Source of the DNA: Planctomycetota bacterium
GTDB lineage: Bacteria; Planctomycetota; J058; J103
Length of the DNA: 64,000 bases
NCBI GenBank assembly: GCA_026004615.1
Contig: BPJM01000009.1
Location: forward strand, 82,389-146,388
Direction of reading: 5' to 3'
This document shows positions 16,947 through 24,959 of this stretch, in pieces. The notes beneath the pieces were generated by a model. The model had not been told where the DNA came from, ran no database searches, and saw only the letters and a program-made list of their open reading frames with translations. Every line of letters starts with the position of its first letter. Position 1 is the stretch's first letter. Made by a program: the position numbers and the translations under genes.

Positions 16947-17717
16947 CTACGAGCCGCTCAGCAGCCGCTCGCCGAGACTGCGATCGAGCCTCCCCCCGGT
17001 CGCGGCGACCTTCCGCACCGTCTCGCGCACATCGTACTCGATCCGGTGGTAGCGCAGCACCCCCTTGTCCAGGGTGACGTAGCACGCACGGTGATCGCCG
17101 TCACGCGGCTGGCCAACCGAGCCCACGTTGACGATCAGCTTGCGGCCGGGCTGCAACGCACAGGTGTGATCGATCTCCTTGGGGACCAGAAAGCGCGCGT
17201 CCTCGGTGAAGATCCCGGGGTAGTGCGTATGCCCCACGAAGGTCACCCAGTCGGTCCGCTCGAAGGCCCGCGCCAGCTTGGGCGACATCTCGTGCATGAT
17301 CTCGTCCACATCGGTCCGCAACAGATACTCCTCGGTGGGATTGGACGGCGAGGCATGCACGAACAGCATGCGCCCGCGCCGGTGCATGAGCGGCAGGCTC
17401 CGCAGGAACTCCCAGTTGTCGCGCACCTCCTTCGGGGAGTACCAGCGCGGCTGCAGCTGCTCGCGATGCCAGCGCGCCGCCTCGCGCGCCGCGCGGTGAA
17501 AGCCCAGCGGCTCGTTCAGCACCGCCCATTCGTGGTTGCCGCACAAGGTGAGCCGGAAGCGCCGCCGCGCCAGGCTGAGGCACTCGCGCGGGCTAGGCCC
17601 GTAGCCGATCACGTCGCCCAGACAGATGATCTCGCTGGCGCCCCGGCGCTCGATGTCCGCCAGCACCGCCTGCAGCGCCTCGAGGTTGGAGTGGATGTCC
17701 GAGACGATCGCCAGCAA
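16947..17717 (-). CDS. Calcineurin-like metallophosphoesterase
   Basis: 256 residues, probably from TTG 17717, because the coding frame opens directly with LLAIVSDIHSN and no ATG or GTG is available; this TTG lies 14 bases after truA. The metal-binding motifs are complete: SDIHSNLEAL, CLGDVIGYGP, LCGNHEWA and VGHTHYPGIF. The family hydrolyses phosphomonoesters or diesters, including cyclic nucleotides and Ap4A-like dinucleotides; the substrate is unknown here. It is cotranscribed with truA and hpf. The C-terminus is a short extension. Confidence 0.82.
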   Translation of the reverse strand: MLAIVSDIHSNLEALQAVLADIERRGASEIICLGDVIGYGPSPRECLSLARRRFRLTLCGNHEWAVLNEPLGFHRAAREAARWHREQLQPRWYSPKEVRDNWEFLRSLPLMHRRGRMLFVHASPSNPTEEYLLRTDVDEIMHEMSPKLARAFERTDWVTFVGHTHYPGIFTEDARFLVPKEIDHTCALQPGRKLIVNVGSVGQPRDGDHRACYVTLDKGVLRYHRIEYDVRETVRKVAATGGRLDRSLGERLLSGS

Positions 17718-17731
17718 GGCGGCTGTCGAAC

Positions 17732-18484
17732 CTAATAGAATACCCGCTCGAGGCAGAGCCCATGCGGCGGGGCCGTCGGCCCGGCGAGCGCCCGCTGGCG
17801 CCGCGCCAGCACCTCGCGCACGCACTCGACGGGCCGCCGGCCGAGCCCCACCTCGACCAGCGTCCCCGCCATCGCCCGCACCATGGTGTACAAAAAACCG
17901 TCTCCCTCGACGTCGAGCACGATTATACGGCCGTGCTCCTCGACTGCAAACCGGTACAGGGTGCGGACCGAGGGCCTGCGATCGCTCGCACGCGCAAACC
18001 CGCGGAAGTCGTGCGTGCCGACCAGCAGCGCCGCCGCCTGGCGCAGGCGCTCCACATCCAGCGCCCCCCGCACGTGCCAGCTGGTGCGCCGCTCCAACGG
18101 GTCCGGCGCCCGCCCGCACAGGATCCGGTAGCGGTAGTGCTTGGCGCGGGCGCTGAAGCGTGCGTCGAAGTCCGGCGGCGCTTCGACCAGGTCGCAGACC
18201 GCCAGATCGGGCGGCAGCGCCGCCCACAGCGCCCCCAGCAGCCGCTCGCAGGGCAGCCGCGAGCGCGTGCGCAGGCTCGCCACCTGCCCCCGCGCGTGGA
18301 CCCCGGCATCGGTACGGCTCGCACCCTGCAGCGCCACCGGGTGCCGCAACACCCGCTCCAGCGCGGCCCGCAGCTCGCCGGCCACGGTCCGCAGTCCTGG
18401 CTGCTCCTGCCAACCGTGGAAGTCGGTCCCGTCGTAGGCGACGGTGAGGCGGAGCGTCCGCTCGGCGTGCAGCTGTTCGCGCAC
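17732..18484 (-). CDS. truA: tRNA pseudouridine(38-40) synthase TruA
   Basis: 250 residues from GTG 18484. The catalytic aspartate lies in GASRTDAGVHARGQVA, preceded by VAYDGTDFHGWQ, both diagnostic for TruA. RPSVRTLYRF and DGFLYTMVRAMAGTLVEVG match the C-terminal substrate-binding half. It modifies uridines in the tRNA anticodon arm. It is the first gene of a six-gene minus-strand operon ending with ptsI. Confidence 0.93.
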   Translation of the reverse strand: MREQLHAERTLRLTVAYDGTDFHGWQEQPGLRTVAGELRAALERVLRHPVALQGASRTDAGVHARGQVASLRTRSRLPCERLLGALWAALPPDLAVCDLVEAPPDFDARFSARAKHYRYRILCGRAPDPLERRTSWHVRGALDVERLRQAAALLVGTHDFRGFARASDRRPSVRTLYRFAVEEHGRIIVLDVEGDGFLYTMVRAMAGTLVEVGLGRRPVECVREVLARRQRALAGPTAPPHGLCLERVFY

Positions 18485-18660
18485 TGCTGCCCCTCCTACG
18501 CCGCCCGCCGCCGGCGTGCCGGCAGCCGGCCTGCGAGCCGCCGGCGCACCCTGGCGCCTCCGGGCCCATCGAAACCGGCCGGTACCGCAAGCGCAACGCC
18601 GGCGCCGCGCGTGTCGGCGCCGCCGGCACAGCGGCGGCGCGATGCCTCCTCCCCAGGGGA

Positions 18661-18666
18661 TACAAT
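18661..18666 (+). promoter_or_regulatory. -10-like box before the squalene/phytoene synthase gene
   Basis: TACAAT lies 38 bases before the GTG at 18705 in otherwise GC-rich DNA. No -35 at 16-18 bases. The same hexamer is the -10 of the better-supported promoter at 21710 and occurs at 28115 upstream of the KAS III gene. Confidence 0.3.
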
Positions 18667-18704
18667 CACGGCGCGACCCGGCACCGGCACCGACGAGGCG
18701 ACCC

Positions 18705-19874
18705 GTGGATCCGACCCTGCGCTCGCTGCTCCAGGGGACCAGCCGGTCGTTCTACCTCTCGCTTCGCCTGCTGCCGCCGGCAACGGCACCGCAGATCGGA
18801 CTGGCCTACCTCATCGCGCGCGCCACCGACACGATCGCCGACACCGAGGCGGTGGCTCCGGCGCTGCGCGCCGCGCTGTTGCGGGCCCTGGCGGCGGAGC
18901 TCGGGCGCGAGCGCGCTCTGGGGGCGCCGCAGGATGAACAGCCCGGCGCGGTGCTCGACCGGCTGCTCGGCGGGACGCCCGCAGCCGCGTTTGCGGCCAC
19001 CCGCGCCATGTCCCCCGCAGCGCCGAGCGCCGCCGAGCTGGCCCTGCTCCGGCGCCTGCCGGCGCTGCTCGCGACCTACCAGGCGCTCGCCCCCGCCGAT
19101 CGCCGCCGCACCGGCCGCTGCCTGCGCACGATCATCAGCGGTCAGCTCCTGGACCTGGAGCGGTTCGCCGGGGCCCGCGCCGAGGCGCCCGTGGCCCTGC
19201 CGGATCGGGCCGCGCTGGAGGACTACTGCTGGCGCGTCGCCGGGGTGGTCGGCGCCTACTGGACCGAGATGCACTGCGCCCACCTGCCGGCGCTGCGGGG
19301 CACCGGCCCCCGTGGCCAGGGCGCGGCGGAGCCCGCCCGGTTGCGGCGCCTCGGCATCCGCTACGGCAAGGCGCTGCAGCTGCTCAACGTGCTGCGCGAC
19401 CTGCCGCGCGACCTCGCCCGCGGCCGTTGCTACCTGCCGGCCGACGGCCTCGCCGCCCTCGGGCTCGCCCCGCGGGAGCTGCGCGCGCCCGAGCTCGCCC
19501 CGAGGCTCCGCCCGCTGTACGACGAGCTGCTCCAGCAGACCCTCGCCGGCCTTGCCGCCGGCGCCCGCTACCTGCTGCTGCTGCCGCCGGGGCAGCTGCG
19601 CCTGCGGCTGGCGACGGCATTGCCGCTCTGGATCGGTCTGGAGACCCTCAGGCGATTGCGTGCCAGCCCCGCCATCCTCGATCCCCGCCGCGTCATCAAG
19701 GTGCCGCGCCGCCAGCTGTACCGGCTGCTCGCCGCCGGCGCGCTGCGGCTGCCTTCCGGGCGCGCCAGTGCGGCGTTCTGCCGCCGGCTGCTCCGGCGCG
19801 CGGCGCTGCCGGCGCCGGCCCCCGGGCTCCGTCCCGTCGCGCCCGCGGGCGAGGCTGGTGCGTCACGAGCCTAG
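18705..19874 (+). CDS. Squalene/phytoene synthase family protein
   Basis: 389 residues from GTG 18705. TSRSFYLSLRLLPPATAPQI matches the N-terminus of the family. The two Mg-binding aspartate motifs are RATDTIADT (DTIAD) and LNVLRDLPRDLARGRCYLP (DLPRD). The enzyme joins two prenyl diphosphates (FPP or GGPP) head to head, giving squalene, phytoene or related C30/C40 products; which one cannot be told. No carotenoid or hopanoid gene adjoins it, although an isoprenoid-type reductase and an HpnN-like exporter lie 13 kb away. Its stop shares a CTAG with the convergent DUF58 gene. Confidence 0.82.
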   Translation: MDPTLRSLLQGTSRSFYLSLRLLPPATAPQIGLAYLIARATDTIADTEAVAPALRAALLRALAAELGRERALGAPQDEQPGAVLDRLLGGTPAAAFAATRAMSPAAPSAAELALLRRLPALLATYQALAPADRRRTGRCLRTIISGQLLDLERFAGARAEAPVALPDRAALEDYCWRVAGVVGAYWTEMHCAHLPALRGTGPRGQGAAEPARLRRLGIRYGKALQLLNVLRDLPRDLARGRCYLPADGLAALGLAPRELRAPELAPRLRPLYDELLQQTLAGLAAGARYLLLLPPGQLRLRLATALPLWIGLETLRRLRASPAILDPRRVIKVPRRQLYRLLAAGALRLPSGRASAAFCRRLLRRAALPAPAPGLRPVAPAGEAGASRA

Positions 19875-20774
19875 TCCAGCGCCCCCGCGCGGAGCAGCTC
19901 CCGCAGCAACCGCCCCCAGCGGCTCGCGCGGGCTGGCGCGCACGACCGGGATCCCGCGCCGCGCACAGGCGGCGGCGAATGCAGCGTGGTGTTCGGCGAG
20001 CGCCCGCGCATGGGCGGCGAGCAGCTCCGGATCCGCCTGCAGTGCCAGCTGCTCTCCCGTCTCGGCGTCGCGCAGCAGCACCGCCGCCCCGCTTTGCAGC
20101 GCGGCGGCAGCCGCGCGCCCCCCCCGCCCTCGTCCACCAGCAGCACCACCGGCTCCAGCCCCCCGGCCATCAGCCGTCCGAGCGGCGCAGCGGGATCTCC
20201 TGGCCACAGGGCATCGGTCAGCACCACCGCGAGCCCGCGCCGCCGGCGATGGCGCACCAGCTGTGCCAGCGCCGCGGGCGGCCCGCCCCCGCCGCGCGGG
20301 CGCAGACCGGCGAGCAGCGCCAACAGCCGCGCCCGTGCCCCGGCACCGCGCACCGGAGCGCTGTGCGCGAGCACCTCGGGCCCGCGGAAGGCGAAGAGCG
20401 CCACCGGATGGTGGCGCACCAGCGCCAGGCAGGCGAGCGCTCCCGCCGCCCGGAGCGTCCAGCGCCAACAAGCGTCCGCCGCGTGCAGGCCCGGCGGCCT
20501 CCCATCCCGCCATCGACGCCGAGCTGTCGAGCACCAGCGTCAGCTCGCGCGGCTCCTCGCTCTCGAACTGCTTGACCAGCAGCCGATCGAGCCGCGCGTA
20601 GGCGGGCCAGTCGATCGCGCGCAGCTCATCCCCGGGACGATACGCTCTCCAGTCGCGCACGGCCCCGCTCGCCGCCGGGTGCGGTGCTCCGCGGCCCGGC
20701 CGCAGCCGGCGCACGAGCAGCGCCAGCCGCTCCAGCTCCGCGAGGAACGCAGCATCGAAGACCGGCCCGTTCAC
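19871..20774 (-). CDS. DUF58 / von Willebrand-like protein, frame broken three times
   Basis: About 299 residues when three short runs are corrected. RDWRAYRPGDELRAIDWPAY is the hallmark of DUF58 proteins, followed by LVLDSSASM, the start of a vWA-like metal-binding fold. The C-terminal half contains AVLLRDAETGEQLALQADPE, also typical. The breaks lie near 20455 (extra C), in an eight-base run near 20120 (probably two extra), and near 19915 (extra G). DUF58 genes usually accompany a MoxR ATPase and membrane vWA proteins, but none is adjacent here. The GTG start overlaps the DUF502 stop (GTGA). Confidence 0.65.
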
Positions 20775-21583
20775 CGCTCCTCCGGCGAGGGCGGCGGAGT
20801 GGGTGGCGGCAGCGCGGGCGGCGCGGCGCCACCGCCCTCGCCCACCGCGTGCCGTTCCGGCACCACCAGGCCCGCCGTCAGGTAGAAGCGGAACACCTCG
20901 TCGACCGACAGGTCGATCGGGTGGACCTCCTCCTCGGGCACCAGCATCACGAAGCCGGTGACCGGCGTGGGCGACATCGGCACGAAGACGGTGAGGTGCC
21001 GCCGGCCCTGCCGCTCGTCGATACCGCGCAGTCCGTCGGCCATGACGAAGCCGAGCGAGAACTGTCCGGGCGAGGGGAACTGCACGTAGCACACCCGCGA
21101 GAACCGTTCCTTCTTCTCCTCTTCCCGCTGGATGAAGAAATCGGTGATCTGCTTGGCCGAGGGGTAGATGGCCCGCACCACGGGGATCTTGAGCAGTTGC
21201 GCCTCCAGCAGCGCCCACAGCCGCCGCCCGAGGAAGCTCGCGATGAAGAAGCCCACCGCGAGACAGAGCACGATCGCCGCCCCCAGCCCGATCCAGCCGG
21301 GAAACGCCTCGTCCAGTGCGGCGGCGAACTCCCCGGCATGCCCGGGCCGCAGCAGCTCCGGGTCGAGGTCGAACAGCCGCACCGCGACCTCGCGTCCGGC
21401 CGCGGTGGCGCGCAGCTGCGCCTTGAGGGCGTTGTTGATCGGAGTGGCGATGTTGTCGTCGATGAAGCTGTACGTCCACAGCAGCACGTAGATCGTCAGC
21501 ACCGCCGGCAAGAGCGTCGCCAGCCCCATGAAGAAGGCGTCGCGGTACCGCTTGCGGATCGTCGCCGGCGTGGCCTTCGGCAT
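20771..21583 (-). CDS. DUF502 family membrane protein
   Basis: 270 residues with two membrane segments, ATLLPAVLTIYVLLWTYSF and GAAIVLCLAVGFFIASFLGR. The remainder matches the DUF502 core (IPVVRAIYPSAKQITDFF, VMADGLRG, VFVPMSPTPVTGFVMLVP). The biochemical role is unknown for the family. The C-terminus is a Pro-rich tail. It forms an operon with the downstream DUF58 gene through a GTGA overlap and has a good promoter at 21634-21661. Confidence 0.82.
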   Translation of the reverse strand: MPKATPATIRKRYRDAFFMGLATLLPAVLTIYVLLWTYSFIDDNIATPINNALKAQLRATAAGREVAVRLFDLDPELLRPGHAGEFAAALDEAFPGWIGLGAAIVLCLAVGFFIASFLGRRLWALLEAQLLKIPVVRAIYPSAKQITDFFIQREEEKKERFSRVCYVQFPSPGQFSLGFVMADGLRGIDERQGRRHLTVFVPMSPTPVTGFVMLVPEEEVHPIDLSVDEVFRFYLTAGLVVPERHAVGEGGGAAPPALPPPTPPPSPEER

Positions 21584-21633
21584 CGTCCGACCGCTGTGCG
21601 CTCCTGCTGCCGCCGCCCTGCGGCGCCAGGCGC

Positions 21634-21661
21634 ATCATACGCGCCTGCACCCGCCGCACAA
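21634..21661 (-). promoter_or_regulatory. Sigma70-like promoter for the DUF502-DUF58 operon
   Basis: On the minus strand TTGTGC (21661-21656) and TATGAT (21639-21634) are separated by 16 bases. The predicted transcript starts about 45 bases before the ATG at 21583. It is divergent from the promoter at 21687-21715. Confidence 0.5.
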
Positions 21662-21686
21662 AACAGCCCGCGCCCCGGCCCCGGCG

Positions 21687-21715
21687 TTGATCCGCCACCG
21701 TCCGGAGCCTACAAT
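21687..21715 (+). promoter_or_regulatory. Sigma70-like promoter for the TPR protein gene
   Basis: TTGATC and TACAAT are separated by exactly 17 bases. The transcript would carry a leader of about 95 bases before the ATG at 21818, which has a GGAGGAGAG ribosome-binding site. Confidence 0.6.
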
Positions 21716-21817
21716 CCCCCTGCGCTGCGCGACGGGAACCGCGCGCGGCGGTCCTGGGTAGGATCGCCCCGGGCGCCCCCTGACGGGCAGGCCCACCCCA
21801 AGGCGGAGGAGAGTTCG

Positions 21818-22909
21818 ATGACCGCTGCCCGCTCGAGCACCGGTGGCGCGGCCCGGCGTGGCCGGGTGCCAGGTGCGTTCCGCCCTGCGCTCGTCTGCGT
21901 GCTGCTGCCGGCGCTGGCCGGTGCACCCGGTGCGAGCGCCCGCGCCGACCAGATCGTGCTGCGCGACGGGCGCACCCTCAACAACGTCGAGGTGGTGCGC
22001 GAGACGATCGAGGCAGTCACCTACCGGATCTCCGGGGTCGAGCAGACCGAGCCCGCCGCCAATATCCGGGAGGTCGTGCACAGCGACGAGCCGCTCGGCT
22101 ACCGGGAGGCCATGCGCCACCTGGAGGCCGGCCGATTCGTCGAGGCGGCGACGGCCTTCGAACGCGCGGCAGGGGGGGGCGGCGGCGGCTGGGTCAAGCA
22201 GTACGCGCTGTTTCACGCCGCCGAGGCGTGGCGACAGGCCGGCCGCAACCAGGAGGCAGCGGAGCGCTACCAGCAGCTGCTCCGCGAGGTCCCCGACACG
22301 CGCTTTTTGCCGGCGGCGCGCCTCGGTCTGGGACTGTGCCAGCTCCAGGCTGGCAACTTCGAGGCGGCGCGCCAGGCCTTCGCCGAGCTGGCGGCCGCGG
22401 CCCAGGCGCGTGGCTTCGGAGCGCAGTGGAAGCACCTGGCGGAGCTGCACATCGCCGAGAGCTACGAGCGCGAGGGGCAGCTCGGGCAGGCGCTCGAGCG
22501 GTACCGCCGGATCGCCCGCGAAGCGGTGACGGACCCCGAGGCGCAGGCGCTGGCTCGGCTGGGGGCCATCCGGTGCGGGGGAGGCGAGCTGCAGGACCGG
22601 CTGGCCGAGCTAAAGGAACTCATCGACGCCGCGCGCACCCCGGAGCGGGTGCGGGCCCAGGCCTATCTGTTGCAGGGCCAGTTGCAGGCGCACAAGGGCG
22701 CCCACGAAGAGGCGCTGCTCTCCTTCCTCCGGGTCGCCTACGACCCTCCCTTCCGCGCGTTTGCGACGCTGCGCGCCGAGGCGCTGTTCCGGGCGGCCGA
22801 AGCCTTCGAGCGCGCGCGGACGGCCGAATGGCAGGCGCGGGCCGAGGCGCTGCGCCGCGAGCTGCGGGAGACCTTCCCCGGCAGCGAGTGGGCCCGCCGG
22901 CTGCAGTAA
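21818..22909 (+). CDS. Exported TPR-repeat protein
   Basis: 363 residues. An N-terminal signal peptide (LVCVLLPALAGAPGASARA) is followed by a short beta segment (IVLRDGRTLNNVEVVRE) seen at the start of many periplasmic TPR proteins, then at least five TPR-like helical pairs (for example REAMRHLEAGRFVEAATAFE and YERLYQ-type repeats through residue 340). No catalytic motif is visible; a scaffold or binding role is likely. It stands alone and is convergent with the response-regulator genes. Confidence 0.7.
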   Translation: MTAARSSTGGAARRGRVPGAFRPALVCVLLPALAGAPGASARADQIVLRDGRTLNNVEVVRETIEAVTYRISGVEQTEPAANIREVVHSDEPLGYREAMRHLEAGRFVEAATAFERAAGGGGGGWVKQYALFHAAEAWRQAGRNQEAAERYQQLLREVPDTRFLPAARLGLGLCQLQAGNFEAARQAFAELAAAAQARGFGAQWKHLAELHIAESYEREGQLGQALERYRRIAREAVTDPEAQALARLGAIRCGGGELQDRLAELKELIDAARTPERVRAQAYLLQGQLQAHKGAHEEALLSFLRVAYDPPFRAFATLRAEALFRAAEAFERARTAEWQARAEALRRELRETFPGSEWARRLQ

Positions 22910-22962
22910 CGCGCCCCTGCCCGCAACTGCCTGCGGCGACCGTCCCCGTACCAGGCTGCCAC

Positions 22963-22990
22963 CGCCCCCCCCTCGCGTCCTGCGGGGGCG
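22963..22990 (+). terminator. GC hairpin between convergent genes
   Basis: CGCCCCC (22963-22969) pairs with GGGGGCG (22984-22990); an inner CTCGCG/CGCGAG pairing is an alternative fold. There is no T-tract. The position, 54 bases after the TPR stop and before the convergent regulator gene, suggests a transcription barrier. Confidence 0.35.
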
Positions 22991-23133
22991 CGAGCAGCGA
23001 CCAGGGGCCGAGGGTCCGGGCGGGAAGGCCACCCCCCGGCCGCCAGGACTGCTTTCATCCGCATGTCCCCGCATGGACGGCAGGGGGCCGCGGGCGGGCG
23101 CCCGCGACGGCGGCGTCCTTCCGGTCCCCTCGT

Positions 23134-23793
23134 TCAGAGCTGGATGATCTTCTCCTCGATCGCGTAGCGGACCAGCTCGACACGGTTGTGGATGTCGAGC
23201 TTCCTCATGAGATTGGTCTTGTGCGTGTCCACCGTCTTCTGCGACAGCTTGAGCAGCTCGGCGATCTCCTTGACGGTATGGCCCTCCGCCAGCAGCTTCA
23301 GCACCTCGCGCTCCCGATGCGTGAGCTCCGGACCACGCCGCCGCCGCCGCCCGAGCTCGGCCCCCTTGAGCACGGTGGCCGGGATGCGCGAGCTGAAGAA
23401 GCGCTCGCCCGCCGCCACCCGCCGCAGCGCCTCGTACAGCTCCTCCGGGGGCGAATCCTTGAGCAGATAGCCTGCGACCCCGGCCTCCAGCGCCCGGCTG
23501 ATGTAATCCCGGTCCATGTACATGCTCAGGGCGAGGACCCGCGTCTGCGGCAACGCCTTCACGATGCGGCGCGTCGCCTCCAGCCCGTTGAGTTCGGGCA
23601 TCGCCAGGTCCATCAGCACGACGTCGGGGTTGAGCTTCCTCGCCAGTCGCAATGCGCTGCGGCCGTCCGCAGCCGTCCCGACCACCTCGAACTCCGCCTC
23701 CTCCCCGATGAGCTGGGCGAGACCCTCGCGGATCATCGCGTGGTCATCGACCACCAGCACTCGGATGGTGTCCGTTGCTTCGCTCGTCGCCAT
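23134..23793 (-). CDS. NarL/FixJ-type response regulator
   Basis: 219 residues. The receiver domain shows VLVVDDHAMIREGL, the phospho-acceptor Asp in VVLMDLAMPELNG and the conserved Lys in GYLLKDSPPEEL. The LuxR-type helix-turn-helix is LTHREREVLKLLAEGHTVKE and onward. It is a DNA-binding transcription factor controlled by phosphorylation. ATG 23793 is chosen; an in-frame ATG at 23889 overlapping the preceding stop would add 32 basic residues. No sensor kinase adjoins. It lies directly downstream of a similar regulator. Confidence 0.88.
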   Translation of the reverse strand: MATSEATDTIRVLVVDDHAMIREGLAQLIGEEAEFEVVGTAADGRSALRLARKLNPDVVLMDLAMPELNGLEATRRIVKALPQTRVLALSMYMDRDYISRALEAGVAGYLLKDSPPEELYEALRRVAAGERFFSSRIPATVLKGAELGRRRRRGPELTHREREVLKLLAEGHTVKEIAELLKLSQKTVDTHKTNLMRKLDIHNRVELVRYAIEEKIIQL

Positions 23794-23888
23794 GTCGCTC
23801 TCGGCCTCGGTCTGCTCCCGGTGTCCCCGCGTACGCCCGCGCTGGCCGGGCTTCGTCTCGCCCCGCGCCGCATGCTTGCCGCGTGCCA

Positions 23889-24557
23889 TCACACCAGCTT
23901 GTTGGCGATCGCGTACTTGACCAGATCGGCGCGGTTGTGCACGCCGAGCTTGCGCATGAGCCGCGTCTTGTGCACGTCCACCGTCTTGCGGCTGATCCCC
24001 AGCAGGGCCGCCGTCTCCGGGACGGTATAGCCCTGCGCCAGGTAGCGGCACACCTCGCGCTCGCGCGCGGTGAGCCTCTGCGACAGCGTCCGCACCCGAC
24101 GCGGGTCGCCGCCTTCGAGCGTCACCAGCCGCGCGACGGACGGCGACAGATACACCTCATCCTGCATCACCGCCCGCAGCGCCGCGAGCAGCTCCTCGGA
24201 CGAGCCCTCCTTGAGCACGTAGCCGGCGGCGCCAGCGCGCAGCGCCTCGGAGACGAACTCCTCGGTCTCGTGCACCGTCAGCACCACCACCTTCACCCCG
24301 GGCGCTTGTGCCCGCACCCGGCGCACCAGCTGTGCCCCGCTCGAGCCCGGCATCGTCAGGTCGAGCAGCACCACGTCCGGGTTCCGCTCGACCACGGCGC
24401 GAACCGTCTCCGGTCCGTCGCCCGCCTCCCCCACGACCTCGATGTCGCGCTGTGCCTCGAGCAGGCGCCGCAAACCCTGTCGGACGAGCGTGTGATCGTC
24501 GGCGATCAGGACCCGGATCGTCGTGGTGGACATGTCCGTCGTCAGTGTCGCTGTCAT
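23889..24557 (-). CDS. NarL/FixJ-type response regulator
   Basis: 222 residues from ATG 24557 (GGAG six bases upstream); ATG 24533 is the alternative. The receiver has VLIADDHTLVRQGL, Asp in VVLLDLTMPGSSG and Lys in GYVLKEGSSEEL. The LuxR-type DNA-binding domain is LTAREREVCRYLAQGYTVPE and onward. Clearly related to its downstream neighbour, so a tandem duplication is likely. No histidine kinase within 19 kb on this strand. Confidence 0.88.
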   Translation of the reverse strand: MTATLTTDMSTTTIRVLIADDHTLVRQGLRRLLEAQRDIEVVGEAGDGPETVRAVVERNPDVVLLDLTMPGSSGAQLVRRVRAQAPGVKVVVLTVHETEEFVSEALRAGAAGYVLKEGSSEELLAALRAVMQDEVYLSPSVARLVTLEGGDPRRVRTLSQRLTAREREVCRYLAQGYTVPETAALLGISRKTVDVHKTRLMRKLGVHNRADLVKYAIANKLV

Positions 24558-24959
24558 TCGATCTCCGTTCTCCGAGGACCGATCCTCGAACCCCTCGCTC
24601 CCGCCCCATGCTCGCCGGCCGCCGCCTGCCCGGTGCTCGCAGGGCGAAGAGCCGACGGCGGCAACCGCAGAGCCAACACCGCCATGCTACCAGCTGCGAC
24701 CGACCAGTCGGACGGGGCCTGGCGAACCGCTCGCAGCCCCGCGCCCCCGGTCCATCGCTGTTGCACACTAGCAGATCCGGCCGGACGCAACAATCCGCAG
24801 TTGTACCTATCTGCCACCCGTGAAAATGCTTGTGCCACGCCCTAACCCATTGTCCCCCATAGTGTGAATCCAGCGGCGGCGATCGCCCGGTAACGCACCG
24901 CGACAACCGCAACGATCGTGCCCTCGAGGTGCCCCCCAGCCTCGCCCCCCTCCGGCAGC
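24558..24959 (-). other. Intergenic region with a lower-GC segment
   Basis: 402 bases without a supported gene. Bases 24785-24870 are clearly less GC-rich than the surroundings. The minus strand has TAGCAT (24689-24684) upstream of the regulator gene, which could be a -10, but no -35 matches. No repeat or tRNA was found. Confidence 0.3.

Noticed and set aside
19871..20774. DUF58 gene as a decayed pseudogene
   Set aside because: The broken pieces keep the family's conserved segments in order and no in-frame stop is needed; the three breaks sit at short homopolymers like the others.
24554..24838. 94-residue frame upstream of the first NarL regulator (minus)
   Set aside because: Composition is unremarkable, there is no ribosome-binding site, and it overlaps the regulator's start; treated as intergenic.
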